Shown: positions 16,323-25,093 of the stretch, one piece after another
Position numbering within the stretch: the first letter of the stretch is position 1
Layout of the letters: the number at the start of each line of letters is the position of its first letter
Source: Paenibacillus turpanensis
GTDB taxonomy: Bacteria; Bacillota; Bacilli; Paenibacillales; YIM-B00363
Assembly: GCF_011421635.1 (NCBI RefSeq)
Contig: NZ_WTLI01000027.1
Span: forward strand, 26,846 to 67,547
Length of the DNA stretch: 40,702 nucleotides
Direction: 5' to 3'
Made by a program: the position numbers and the translations under genes
The notes under the pieces: generated by a model
Told to the model about the DNA's origin: nothing
Database searches by the model: none
The model's input: only the letters and a program-made list of their open reading frames with translations

Positions 16323-16703
16323 CTATAACGCCACAATCAGTTCTATTTCGACAAGAACATCCTTCGGTAAACGCGCGACTTCCACCGTGGAACGAGCCGG
16401 CTTATGTTCGCCGAAGTAAGAAGCGTAGATTTCGTTGACTACTCCAAACTGGGTCATATCCTTCAGAAAAACCGTCGCTTTGATCACATCGCTGAGTGCA
16501 GCTCCGCTTCCGGCTAGAACTCCCTGCAGGTTTCGAAAAACTTGATGCGTCTGCTCCTCAATTCCGCCTTCAACCAGCACTCCTTCCGCCGTCAGCGGAA
16601 TTTGACCGGATGTAAAAAGCAGATTCCCGAATTTTACTGCCTGCGAATACGGACCGATTGCCGCAGGCGCCGCTGTAGTCGAGATTAATTCTAGCTTAGA
16701 CAT
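16323..16703 (-). CDS. ridA: RidA-family reactive-intermediate deaminase (YabJ)
   Basis: 126 residues, full length for the family. Typical blocks are [18 protein letters not shown] and the C-terminal [14 protein letters not shown], whose Arg binds the substrate carboxylate. RidA hydrolyses enamine/imine intermediates such as 2-aminoacrylate. It follows purR by 41 bases, as in the B. subtilis purR-yabJ operon. ATG with AGGAGGG. Confidence 0.95.
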   Translation of the reverse strand: MSKLELISTTAAPAAIGPYSQAVKFGNLLFTSGQIPLTAEGVLVEGGIEEQTHQVFRNLQGVLAGSGAALSDVIKATVFLKDMTQFGVVNEIYASYFGEHKPARSTVEVARLPKDVLVEIELIVAL

Positions 16704-16744
16704 GCAATTCCCTCCTAGGATGCAACAGCTGAAATAGCCATTAT

Positions 16745-17569
16745 TTATTCGAAAAAGTTTCCTGGTTTAATAATGATCTGCTTCGTCTTCGGATCCACAC
16801 CATGCACTTTAGCCAGCGAAACGTACTGGTCGACCAGCCGTTCCTCACCGTCCATTTCCCCAGCTTCCATAAGCACGCCGACACCGGCAACAGTCGCCTT
16901 GAATTCCTGAAGCAGGTCGATCATGCCGCGAATGGTTCCTCCGGCTTTCATAAAATCATCAATAATGAGCACCCGTGATTGCTCGGCCAGCGCTCTGCGG
17001 GGCAATGACATCGTTTGAATCCGCTTATTTGAGCCGGAGACATAGTTAATGCTTACTGCAGAGCCTTCCGTTACCTTGTTGTCACGGCGGACAACGACAA
17101 CCGGCACATTCAGCTGTGCCGCAGTCGCGTAAGCAAGTGGAATCCCCTTCGTTTCCACCGTCATCACAACATCAAAATCACGCGCTGAAAAAATGGACGC
17201 GAACATTTTACCGATGTCATTAAGCAAACGAGGATCGCCCAGCATATCTGTCATATACAAGTAGCCCCCGGGCAAAATCCGTTCCGGCTGTTGTAAACGC
17301 TCGCACACACGAAGAATCGTTTCTAAAGCAGTATCCTTCGGAACCTTTGGGGTAAACTTCACGCCGCCGGCTGCCCCTGCAATCGTATGCAGCTCGCCGA
17401 GCCCCTCATCCTCGAACACTTCTTTAATGATCGTTAAATCCTCGCTAATGGAGGATTTGGCTGAACTATAACGTTCCGCAAACGTAGTTAACGGAATTAA
17501 TGTATGGGGACGAAAAAGCAAGTATTGGGTCATTTCCACCAACCGTGCACTTCGTTTTAACTTCTTCAT
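16745..17569 (-). CDS. purR: purine operon repressor PurR
   Basis: 274 residues. Residues about 1-75 are a winged-helix DNA-binding domain ([13 protein letters not shown]). The rest is a PRPP-binding phosphoribosyltransferase-like domain with [13 protein letters not shown]. Bacillus PurR binds paired PurBoxes and is released by PRPP. The frame also opens at a GTG four codons upstream, which is too close to GGGGGA; the ATG at 17569 begins M-K-K-L-K-R-S. Two PurBox-like sites around its promoter suggest autoregulation. Confidence 0.95.
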   Translation of the reverse strand: MKKLKRSARLVEMTQYLLFRPHTLIPLTTFAERYSSAKSSISEDLTIIKEVFEDEGLGELHTIAGAAGGVKFTPKVPKDTALETILRVCERLQQPERILPGGYLYMTDMLGDPRLLNDIGKMFASIFSARDFDVVMTVETKGIPLAYATAAQLNVPVVVVRRDNKVTEGSAVSINYVSGSNKRIQTMSLPRRALAEQSRVLIIDDFMKAGGTIRGMIDLLQEFKATVAGVGVLMEAGEMDGEERLVDQYVSLAKVHGVDPKTKQIIIKPGNFFE

Positions 17570-17599
17570 TGGTCTACACACTTCCCCCAGAATTCTGAT

Positions 17600-17614
17600 G
17601 TCAACAAAGTTGAC
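17600..17614 (-). repeat. small hairpin in the purR leader
   Basis: GTCAAC, AAA, GTTGAC: a perfect six-base inverted repeat with a three-base loop between the promoter and the ribosome site of purR. Confidence 0.5.
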
Positions 17615-17619
17615 GCATC

Positions 17620-17665
17620 AAATCCGAATAATATAATCAGAATATAACATTAATATCCGTATTTT
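17620..17665 (+). promoter_or_regulatory. two PurBox-like operators at purR
   Basis: AAATCCGAATAAT (17620-17632) matches the PurBox AWWWCCGAACWWT at 12 of 13 positions. ATATCCGTATTTT (17653-17665) matches 11 of 13. They bracket the purR -10. Both read the same way, whereas B. subtilis boxes are inverted, so the call is tentative. Confidence 0.35.
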
Positions 17666-17670
17666 TGCAA
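17641..17670 (-). promoter_or_regulatory. sigma-A promoter candidate for purR
   Basis: TTGCAA (17665-17670), 18 bases, TATATT (17641-17646) on the minus strand, starting right after the ispE terminator. Confidence 0.45.
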
Positions 17671-17671
17671 G

Positions 17672-17699
17672 AAAAAGATGGCAATTGGCTGCCATCTTT
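17672..17699 (-). terminator. ispE terminator
   Basis: AAAGATGGCA and TGCCATCTTT form a perfect 10-base stem with a six-base loop. The minus strand continues TTCTTGC. Confidence 0.8.
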
Positions 17700-17707
17700 G
17701 GTTATCG

Positions 17708-18562
17708 CTATGTTAAGAGCCGAACTGCATACACTTCTTTGCAAAACCCTCTCAAACCATTGTAGATTCGTGTCACCTTTGATTCCTTAAGCACAAGCCC
17801 GAATACGGTCGGTCCGCTCCCCGACATTAATACCCCATCGGCGCCAAGCCGAATAAAAGCATCTTTCAGCTGACGGACCTCAGGGTAGAGCTCCAGCGTT
17901 ACATCTTCCAGAACATTGCCCATGGATCGGCAAAGCATGGCAAAATCATGCTCCCGAATGGCCTGCAGCAGCTGGGACGTCGGCGGATGATTTTTGATTT
18001 CATTCGCTCTCAGTTTTCCATAAACATCGGCGGTAGATACATTAATCGGCGGCTTCGCCAAGATGACCCAGCACTGCGGCGGAGCGCCGATCGGCTCAAG
18101 CTCCGTTCCTCTGCCGCGCGCAACTGCCGTTCCGCCCTTCACACAAAACGGAACGTCGGAGCCGAGCTCCGCTCCTAACGCTTGCAGCTCCTCCAGAGGA
18201 ATATTCAGCTTCCAAAGCTTATTCAATCCGCGCAGCGTTGCCGCGGCATCACTGCTGCCCCCGGCAAGTCCGGCAGCAACCGGTATATGCTTGTCCAGGT
18301 GGATATATACACCCTTCTTTACTTCATATCGTTCTTTTATCAGCTTCGCAGCCTGAAAAGCCAAGTTTTTCTCATCAAGCGGTATGTATCCAACCTGGCT
18401 GGATATGATAATGGTGTCCCTCGGAAGCTCCTCCATCGAAAGCCTGTCTGCGAGATCAACCATCGTCATGACCATTTCAACTTCATGATACCCATCGCTG
18501 CGCTTTCGCAAAACATCCAGCGAGAGATTGATTTTTGCCGGCGCCTTCTCGTAAATTTTCAC
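17708..18562 (-). CDS. ispE: 4-diphosphocytidyl-2-C-methyl-D-erythritol kinase
   Basis: 284 residues, a GHMP kinase. [11 protein letters not shown] lies at the N-terminus and the ATP-binding [15 protein letters not shown] at about residues 90-105. G-S-G-P-T-V-F-G is near the C-terminus. It performs the fourth step of the MEP isoprenoid pathway. GTG start with AAGGGG seven bases upstream. Its own promoter lies in the 208-base gap, downstream of the SspF-like gene. Confidence 0.95.
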   Translation of the reverse strand: MKIYEKAPAKINLSLDVLRKRSDGYHEVEMVMTMVDLADRLSMEELPRDTIIISSQVGYIPLDEKNLAFQAAKLIKERYEVKKGVYIHLDKHIPVAAGLAGGSSDAAATLRGLNKLWKLNIPLEELQALGAELGSDVPFCVKGGTAVARGRGTELEPIGAPPQCWVILAKPPINVSTADVYGKLRANEIKNHPPTSQLLQAIREHDFAMLCRSMGNVLEDVTLELYPEVRQLKDAFIRLGADGVLMSGSGPTVFGLVLKESKVTRIYNGLRGFCKEVYAVRLLT

Positions 18563-18640
18563 CGTGTTTCCCCTTTTCCTGCATGCCGCTTCAAATCGCC
18601 GTACTTACGCGGACCTGATCCCGCGAAAACTCTTTTTGTC

Positions 18641-18670
18641 ATTATAACAAACAGACCCAGTAAATGTGAA
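18641..18670 (-). promoter_or_regulatory. sigma-A promoter of ispE
   Basis: TTCACA (18665-18670), 18 bases, TATAAT (18641-18646) on the minus strand. The start of transcription would be about 75 bases ahead of the GTG. Confidence 0.55.
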
Positions 18671-18725
18671 ATGTCCTTCAAAACACTGTGCTTTTCCTCA
18701 GTTGTTTACTTGTTTGCTGGTTGTA

Positions 18726-18756
18726 TAAAAAGAACCGGACAACATGCGTCCGGCTC
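18726..18756 (-). terminator. terminator of the SspF-like gene
   Basis: GAGCCGGAC pairs with GTCCGGTTC (one G-U), and TTTTT follows on the minus strand. Confidence 0.8.
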
Positions 18757-18770
18757 CCTGTGTTATATAA

Positions 18771-19424
18771 TTATATTTTCGACTGCTGTTCAGCGGCGCC
18801 AGCCGTTCCGGCCGCTCCCGTCGGAATAAAGCCGTTTGGATTAACATATCCTTGACCCGCCCCGTACTGCCCCGGAGTCACGCTTTGCCCGTAAGGCATG
18901 GACACTGCTCGCGTGTTCATCGTCTGGCCACCGTACTGGTAGCCGGCATTCCGGCTGTCCGGCACACCCGCCGTATATGCTGCGGTGATGCCTTCCTGCT
19001 GCCGATAAGGAGATGGCGCCCCTGCGTACCCGGCACGTTGCTCGGAAGCGTTCATACCACTACGCGCATACGCGTTATAATTCGAATATCCTCCACCGGT
19101 GGTTCTGCCGCCCGTTTGCCCAACGCCAGTTCGTCCGCTATAAGCTGCTGCGGATGGATATCCGCCGGCAGTACCTGCCGTAGGTGCCGATGGCATAGGG
19201 TAAGCCGCCGCCCTTGGAGCTTCCTTCTGCGCTGCGGCGGGTGCTGCTTTCTGGCTCACCGCAGATTCTGCGATCTGGAGTGCGCGCTTGACCATATTAC
19301 CGGCGTCTTTGGTCGTAATGCCGCCCCAGCCTTCCTTTTCCACTTTATCATAAAAGCCCAAATCCTTCGCTAATTCATATTTTAAGCCTTCCGACATGAC
19401 TCCGCCTCTCCGTCTGCGACCCAT
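18771..19424 (-). CDS. SspF-type small acid-soluble spore protein with long low-complexity tail
   Basis: 217 residues. Residues 1 to about 58 match SspF ([30 protein letters not shown]), an alpha/beta-type SASP family member that B. subtilis encodes between veg and ispE as a 61-residue protein. The remaining 157 or so residues are Ala/Gly/Gln/Pro/Tyr-rich with about 14 tyrosines and almost no acidic residues, and look disordered. The reading frame is uninterrupted and ends at a good terminator, so the tail seems genuine. Three ATGs in a row begin the frame; the third (19424) is six bases from GGAGGG. The core should bind spore DNA; the tail's function is unknown. Confidence 0.85.
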   Translation of the reverse strand: MGRRRRGGVMSEGLKYELAKDLGFYDKVEKEGWGGITTKDAGNMVKRALQIAESAVSQKAAPAAAQKEAPRAAAYPMPSAPTAGTAGGYPSAAAYSGRTGVGQTGGRTTGGGYSNYNAYARSGMNASEQRAGYAGAPSPYRQQEGITAAYTAGVPDSRNAGYQYGGQTMNTRAVSMPYGQSVTPGQYGAGQGYVNPNGFIPTGAAGTAGAAEQQSKI

Positions 19425-19455
19425 CATCATCCCTCCAAAGGTTTGGTTTGGGAAT

Positions 19456-19484
19456 TATTTTGCCGAATCGCACATTTTTCATAC
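19456..19484 (-). promoter_or_regulatory. sigma-G-like promoter of the SspF-like gene
   Basis: GTATG (19480-19484) fits GHATR. After 17 bases comes CAAAATA (19456-19462), matching CATACTA at 5 of 7. B. subtilis sspF is a sigma-G gene. Confidence 0.4.
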
Positions 19485-19507
19485 TGTTAAATACAGGATT
19501 CAGGCGT

Positions 19508-19538
19508 AAAAAAAGAAGCCTAGATCGTATCAGGCTTC
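19508..19538 (-). terminator. veg terminator
   Basis: GAAGCCT and AGGCTTC form a perfect stem with a 10-base loop, then seven T on the minus strand. Confidence 0.85.
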
Positions 19539-19554
19539 AACATGATAGGTTAGC

Positions 19555-19827
19555 TTAATTCATGTAGCTAATCCGGACTTGTCCATCGTCATTGCATACG
19601 GTGACTTCCACGGACTCCGTTAATATATCTGCGTAGCTGTAAGATACGCGTTTAAAAGCATGCTGCTCTTGATCCAGTTTCACGATGAAAACAGAAGGGT
19701 AGGTTTCTTCCAAAACGCCGGTTCTTTGAATGGTCTTTCGCCGACCGCCGTTTGCTTTTAAAACGATCTTTTGCCCGACATGAGCTTCCAAACTGCGTTT
19801 GATTTCCAACAGCGCATTTTTAGCCAT
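19555..19827 (-). CDS. veg: Veg protein (biofilm-related, DUF1021)
   Basis: 90 residues. The conserved core [22 protein letters not shown] and [14 protein letters not shown] matches B. subtilis Veg, a small abundant protein linked to biofilm gene control. The frame also opens at a TTG two codons earlier; the ATG at 19827 (M-A-K) is the family start and has GAGGTGG upstream. Two very strong promoters precede it. Confidence 0.95.
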   Translation of the reverse strand: MAKNALLEIKRSLEAHVGQKIVLKANGGRRKTIQRTGVLEETYPSVFIVKLDQEQHAFKRVSYSYADILTESVEVTVCNDDGQVRISYMN

Positions 19828-19854
19828 TGTCAACTACCACCTCTTTCCTACTAC

Positions 19855-19883
19855 ATTATAGCGGAAAAGAGGCGGTATGTCAA
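19855..19883 (-). promoter_or_regulatory. veg promoter P2, perfect sigma-A consensus
   Basis: TTGACA (19878-19883), 17 bases, TATAAT (19855-19860) on the minus strand, matching the consensus at all 12 positions with ideal spacing. Confidence 0.85.
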
Positions 19884-19895
19884 ACAAGGGGAATT

Positions 19896-19925
19896 ATTAT
19901 ATCAGCGGATCAAAGCTGTTGTCAA
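19896..19925 (-). promoter_or_regulatory. veg promoter P1, extended -10
   Basis: TTGACA (19920-19925), 18 bases, TATAAT (19896-19901), with TGA before the -10 (extended element). It lies upstream of P2 and just beyond the yabG stop. Confidence 0.75.
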
Positions 19926-19973
19926 CGAAATTTGCGCATTTGCAACGAAAATTTTGCCCATTTTGGTCCATTT

Positions 19974-20831
19974 TTACTTGTTTAACGGGACTTTGGGCAT
20001 CCCAATCCGGTAGCTTCCGCGGGTTTCAATCCCGCCCAGCCCTTGAAAACCGCTCACTGTGTGCTGAACGACATCGTAAATGTTAACGGTATCCTTAATC
20101 GGGGTGTACGCCGATTTGATTGCAATAAATACAGGGTCCAGCGCATGAATCAGGACGCGGTTCGGAGAGCTTGCAAAATTCGCGCCCGCTTGCAGCAGCG
20201 CTTCAAAATGCGACTGGCAGGCGCCGGCAATGATCGTTAAAGCGTCGCGATTGCGCTCGTAATTACGGGCTATCCGAACGGCTTGCACAAAATGTCGCGA
20301 ATTTTTATAGTTGTCGATATTTAGCCGGTTGCCGTCTCCCTGTTTGCGAAAGCTGTCATGTCCTGTAACGACAACGACATCAGGCTTGACGCGAGGAAGC
20401 AGGTGGCGAAGAGCTTCAGGAATTTCCGATTCGGCCACATGGCGACCTTCTGCAGGAACCTGCATTTCCCGGTAAAGCTTCAAGCTTTTTTGTAAGTAAT
20501 GGGCATCCCCGTCCAAGTGCAGCACGGTGCCTGGCACTTCAAAATACGGCTGTCCGCCGTTAGCCTTACGAATAATTTCTTTATCTAAATTTTGCTGCAG
20601 CAGCCTGCGGCACTGTCGAATTTGCTCGGATGACCGCAGCAGCTTTTCGGATGCGCCCCGGTCCCAGCGGTCGGTATCGTCTTGAAACGGCTCTAAATCC
20701 TCCAGCGGAGCATCCGCCAGCAGCCGATAATCGACACCGCAAATGATCGCCCGATCCCCCTCGACAGCCAGCAGGCGGAACAACAAGTCATTTCCATATG
20801 ATTTGCGGGTTACGTAATCGCCCGTTTTCAT
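19974..20831 (-). CDS. yabG: sporulation-specific protease YabG
   Basis: 285 residues, near the B. subtilis length. The N-terminus (M-K-T-G-D-Y-V-T-R-K-S-Y) and the central K-P-D-V-V-V-V-T-G-H-D-S-F match YabG. YabG is a cysteine-type protease that processes spore coat proteins (SafA, SpoIVA and others) and is made under sigma-K. ATG with GGAGGGG. A sigma-K-like promoter is just upstream. I see no clear terminator after it; P1 of veg begins about 50 bases beyond the stop. Confidence 0.93.
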   Translation of the reverse strand: MKTGDYVTRKSYGNDLLFRLLAVEGDRAIICGVDYRLLADAPLEDLEPFQDDTDRWDRGASEKLLRSSEQIRQCRRLLQQNLDKEIIRKANGGQPYFEVPGTVLHLDGDAHYLQKSLKLYREMQVPAEGRHVAESEIPEALRHLLPRVKPDVVVVTGHDSFRKQGDGNRLNIDNYKNSRHFVQAVRIARNYERNRDALTIIAGACQSHFEALLQAGANFASSPNRVLIHALDPVFIAIKSAYTPIKDTVNIYDVVQHTVSGFQGLGGIETRGSYRIGMPKVPLNK

Positions 20832-20855
20832 GTGCTACATCCCCTCCCTTCCTGT

Positions 20856-20882
20856 ATCCTATGGCAGGGATGGGCGTTTGGT
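20856..20882 (-). promoter_or_regulatory. sigma-K-like promoter of yabG
   Basis: On the minus strand ACC starts at 20882. Seventeen bases after AC comes CATAGGAT (20856-20863), which fits the sigma-K pattern mACm, then CATAnnnT. Confidence 0.5.
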
Positions 20883-20928
20883 GCATATGCGTCAAACGAG
20901 CTTTTGCATGATCGAGGAGACAAAATGA

Positions 20929-20974
20929 AGGCTGGCTTTGTCCCGATTTCCCTAGAAATCGACTCAGCCAGCCT
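20929..20974 (-). terminator. double-stem hairpin after rsmA, probable terminator
   Basis: AGGCTGGCT (20966-20974 on the minus strand) pairs perfectly with AGCCAGCCT (20929-20937). Within it CGATTTC and GAAATCG form a second perfect seven-base stem. Only TTTT within TCATTTTGT follows, so termination may be partial. It is 36 bases after the rsmA stop. Confidence 0.55.
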
Positions 20975-21010
20975 ACCACTTGCACCTCACCGCTCGTGCG
21001 CTGCTTGCTC

Positions 21011-22449
<1,439 letters not shown>

Positions 22450-22477
22450 CCCGCTCCCACTCCGTTCGCATATTCGC

Positions 22478-22527
22478 AAAAAAGAAGAGGTGCCGCAAGC
22501 AGCGCGCTTACAGCCATCCCTCTTCTT
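22478..22527 (-). terminator. terminator between yabE and rnmV
   Basis: AAGAAGAGG and CCTCTTCTT form the outer stem, and GTAAGC with GCTTGC an inner one. TTTTTT follows on the minus strand. It lies downstream of the rnmV promoter, so it also forms part of the rnmV leader. Confidence 0.8.
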
Positions 22528-22546
22528 CCATGTATAATTTCATTCA

Positions 22547-22575
22547 ATTGTATCAGTTTGCCCAATTCATCACAA
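22547..22575 (-). promoter_or_regulatory. sigma-A promoter of rnmV-rsmA
   Basis: TTGTGA (22570-22575), 17 bases, TACAAT (22547-22552) on the minus strand, directly after the yabE stop and before the terminator hairpin. Confidence 0.5.
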
Positions 22576-22579
22576 ATGA

Positions 22580-23719
22580 TTAGTTCGTTGCGGGCTTCGT
22601 CGGTCCGATGACATATACGGTATACCCTTTTTTCATCCCGAAACGCGACGCATAATCCCCGCTATCAAAGTAAACATCAATATGATTCCCTTTTACAGCG
22701 CTGCCTTTATCCTCGGCACGGCGGAAGCCGATACCGTCAATATAGACCCACCAGCCCATCGGAATAACCTTCGGGTCAACTGCGATCGTCCGGCCCTCCG
22801 TTACCGTTGTACCGGAAAACGTCTTGCCGTATTGCGGATGACTCTCGTCCTTGCCCGTCGATTCTACCCCGGCCGAGTAAGCCGTTAGGGTTACATTTTT
22901 TAAAATTTGCTTATAACCGAAGGTCACGCCGCTTTTTGTCGCTTGATCAATGTTAGGCGACGATGAGCTCAGAACCACAACAGGGCTCTTCGTTCCGACT
23001 GCAACGACCTTGTTTACACTTTCAGACTGCACGGTTTCCTGCAGTACGTTTTGTGCGACGAGCACGCCGTCTTCATATACGTTCTCGATCTCTTTGACAA
23101 GCAGGCCTTCCTTGCCTTCCTGCACGACCTGTTCTTTGCCCTTGACCAGTTGAGTGTCTTTTTTCGTAACCGTTTGGAACGGAATCGTCTCTTGAAGCTG
23201 CTCCACCTTTTTTTCGACACGAACGACTTGAAGCGCAACTTTTTCAGTGATCGGTGCGTCTAAAGAAGGGAATACCTTATCAAGCTCACCCACCGTAATT
23301 CCGAGATCCGTTAACGCCTCTTGTACGGTTTTACCGACGGTATATTTTGTTTCTGTTTGACCGCCAACCGTTAACTCTACCGGAACGGCATGCGTAATCG
23401 TTACCGTATCCCCATTCGTAATTTCGTCTTCTGCCCCTTTGGAAATCCGATCATGCTCACTGAAGGCAATATTATGCTCTTTCAGTACTTCCGATACTTC
23501 CGAAAGCTCGGTATGGACGACGGTTTGCTGTCCGTCAACTACAATGGTGACCTTCTTTACGTCCGTATAAGACATCAAAATCAAAAACAGTGCAATCATC
23601 GCTCCGGCAATGCTGCCGGCTAACGCTAAACGACGGATTTGTTTCCGCTCCAAGCGCCATGCGAAGGTCCATCCGGATGATCGCGTTACATGGGTGTCCT
23701 CTGCTCGGATTTGGCCCAC
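22580..23719 (-). CDS. yabE: YabE: DUF348-G5-3D domain cell-wall protein (resuscitation-promoting-factor-like)
   Basis: 379 residues. One membrane helix lies at about 33-50 (signal anchor). Ubiquitin-like DUF348 repeats follow at about 55-165 and a G5 domain at about 165-245. The C-terminal 3D domain (about 280-375) has A-V-D-P-K-V-I-P-M-G, then G-N-H-I-D-V-Y-F-D; its aspartates resemble the MltA catalytic site. It is probably a secreted muralytic enzyme remodelling peptidoglycan. GTG start with AGGAGG nine bases upstream. Expression is expected to fall when c-di-AMP binds the riboswitch in its leader. Confidence 0.92.
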   Translation of the reverse strand: MGQIRAEDTHVTRSSGWTFAWRLERKQIRRLALAGSIAGAMIALFLILMSYTDVKKVTIVVDGQQTVVHTELSEVSEVLKEHNIAFSEHDRISKGAEDEITNGDTVTITHAVPVELTVGGQTETKYTVGKTVQEALTDLGITVGELDKVFPSLDAPITEKVALQVVRVEKKVEQLQETIPFQTVTKKDTQLVKGKEQVVQEGKEGLLVKEIENVYEDGVLVAQNVLQETVQSESVNKVVAVGTKSPVVVLSSSSPNIDQATKSGVTFGYKQILKNVTLTAYSAGVESTGKDESHPQYGKTFSGTTVTEGRTIAVDPKVIPMGWWVYIDGIGFRRAEDKGSAVKGNHIDVYFDSGDYASRFGMKKGYTVYVIGPTKPATN

Positions 23720-23850
23720 TTGCTCGGTCCTCCTTCATAGCCCCGCCTTTGCTGAATCTTCAGTGATGACGATTCGACGCGACTATCAAAATGTCAACCC
23801 TCCCCAACTTCACGTCTGCCCAGCCGCCGTCTTTCTATGCAAATAAGCAT

Positions 23851-23888
23851 AAAAAGCCGACGACAAGAGGAACTCTTATCGCGGCTTT
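23851..23888 (-). terminator. riboswitch expression-platform terminator
   Basis: AAAGCCGCGATAAGA and TCTTGTCGTCGGCTTT pair with one bulge and G-U pairs, followed by TTTTTAT on the minus strand. It lies between the aptamer and yabE. Confidence 0.8.
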
Positions 23889-23924
23889 CTCACGTTTAGC
23901 ACATGATGAAAGAAACTGAATGCC

Positions 23925-24112
23925 CGATGACGTTGCCTCTCTAACGCTTACGAGGTTAGCTGTCGGATTCGGACGTGAGAGTTGCCCTATCCGCCCTTGC
24001 GCCGTATTAGATCGGCGTGTAGCGGAATTCACCCCTAGAATGCAGACGGCAGTGCCGGAGCATTCAATGCGGTTCCCCCGTTTCCCTTACGGAAACTCAG
24101 CGAGATTGGAAG
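23925..24112 (-). ncRNA. c-di-AMP riboswitch (ydaO-yuaA class) in the yabE leader
   Basis: The minus strand carries the diagnostic blocks in order: CTCGCTGAG and GGGGGAACC, then GGGGTGAAT, then CCGAATCCGACAGC and TAACCTCGTAAGCG followed by TTAGAGAGG. These are the conserved ydaO-class elements. A terminator follows and the regulated gene is a cell-wall hydrolase-like protein, the usual partner of this riboswitch, which turns expression off when c-di-AMP binds. It accounts for most of the 568-base gap 23720-24287. Confidence 0.93.
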
Positions 24113-24149
24113 ATGCTGCATATGAAGTTGTTGAAGCTTTATGCTCTGT

Positions 24150-24179
24150 ATCATACTCGCTGGCTGGTATTGTTGTAAA
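24150..24179 (-). promoter_or_regulatory. candidate promoter of the riboswitch-yabE transcript
   Basis: TTTACA (24174-24179), 18 bases, TATGAT (24150-24155) on the minus strand, about 35 bases before the aptamer. Confidence 0.45.
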
Positions 24180-24186
24180 GGGGACG

Positions 24187-24247
24187 AAAGGCTCCAAATT
24201 TGTTCGAAAACGGCCGTTTTCGCAAATTTTAAAGCATGAAAGCCTTC
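24187..24247. repeat. long nested inverted repeat after tatD
   Basis: The centre is an 18-base perfect palindrome (CGAAAACGG and CCGTTTTCG, 24205-24222). It is flanked by AAATTTG and CAAATTT, and further out by AAGGCT and AGCCTT. It lies between the tatD stop and the yabE promoter and may end tatD transcription, though the T run is poor. Confidence 0.65.
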
Positions 24248-24287
24248 ACATTGCACCTTTCTCTGGTTCGATCTCACTCAATCCCGC

Positions 24288-25073
24288 TCAATCTTCCGTT
24301 TTTTTGATTCTACCAAAAACTGTAAGTGCATTTTTGGTGGTAATCGCTGCAATTTCCTCTAAAGTTACCCCTTTTAGGTGTGCCGCTTCCTCCGCAACCA
24401 GCCGAACGTATGCGGTTTCATTGCGCTTCCCACGATATGGATGAGGAGTCAAATACGGCGCATCGGTCTCCAGCAGCAGCCTGTCCAGCGGCACCTGCTC
24501 AAGCACCTCTTTTGGCTGACGCGCATTCTTGAACGTCACCGGCCCTCCAAAGGAAATGTAAAAGTTCATATCAAGGCATTGCTTCGCGGTCTCCCAGCTG
24601 CCGGAAAAGCAATGCATGATGCCCCCGACATCCTCCGCTTTTTCTTCGCGTAATATTTCAATAATATCCTGATGCGCGTCGCGGTTATGGATCACAATCG
24701 GCATCGACAATTTACGAGCAAGGCGGATTTGCTCGCGGAACACCTGCTTCTGCACATCCTTCGGTGAGGTATCCCAATAATAATCGAGGCCCATTTCCCC
24801 TAAAGCAACAACTTTGGGATGTGTTCTCGCCAGCTCCTCAATCCAATCCAGGTCTTCAGGCTTCATATCAATTGCATCCTGCGGGTGCCATCCTACTACG
24901 GCGTACACGAAAGGGTATTTCTCGGCAAGCTCCAGCGTCGTCGGAATCGTCTCGCGGTTGAAGCCGATGTTTACAATGGTGGACACTCCCGCTTCTCTTG
25001 CCCTTCGAATCGCTTCGTCCCGATCGTCATCAAATTTATTGGAATCCATATGCGTATGTGTGTCGACTAACAT
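24288..25073 (-). CDS. tatD: TatD-family metal-dependent DNase (YabD)
   Basis: 261 residues. It begins M-L-V-D-T-H-T-H-M-D with the HxH metal site, later G-E-M-G-L-D-Y, the V-I-H-N-R-D block and L-E-T-D-A-P-Y. TatD proteins are 3'-5' exonucleases active in DNA repair and RNA turnover. The frame also starts at an ATG at 25097 overlapping the previous stop, but AAAGGAGA lies inside that stretch, so the ATG at 25073 is taken; the spacing of 14 is long and leaves some doubt. Confidence 0.92.
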   Translation of the reverse strand: MLVDTHTHMDSNKFDDDRDEAIRRAREAGVSTIVNIGFNRETIPTTLELAEKYPFVYAVVGWHPQDAIDMKPEDLDWIEELARTHPKVVALGEMGLDYYWDTSPKDVQKQVFREQIRLARKLSMPIVIHNRDAHQDIIEILREEKAEDVGGIMHCFSGSWETAKQCLDMNFYISFGGPVTFKNARQPKEVLEQVPLDRLLLETDAPYLTPHPYRGKRNETAYVRLVAEEAAHLKGVTLEEIAAITTKNALTVFGRIKKTED

Positions 25074-25093
25074 TTGTATTCGTATGTCTCCTT

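Noticed and set aside
24035..24277. 80-residue minus-strand frame upstream of yabE
   Set aside because: It overlaps the c-di-AMP riboswitch aptamer and the inverted repeat, with no family resemblance and no supported start.
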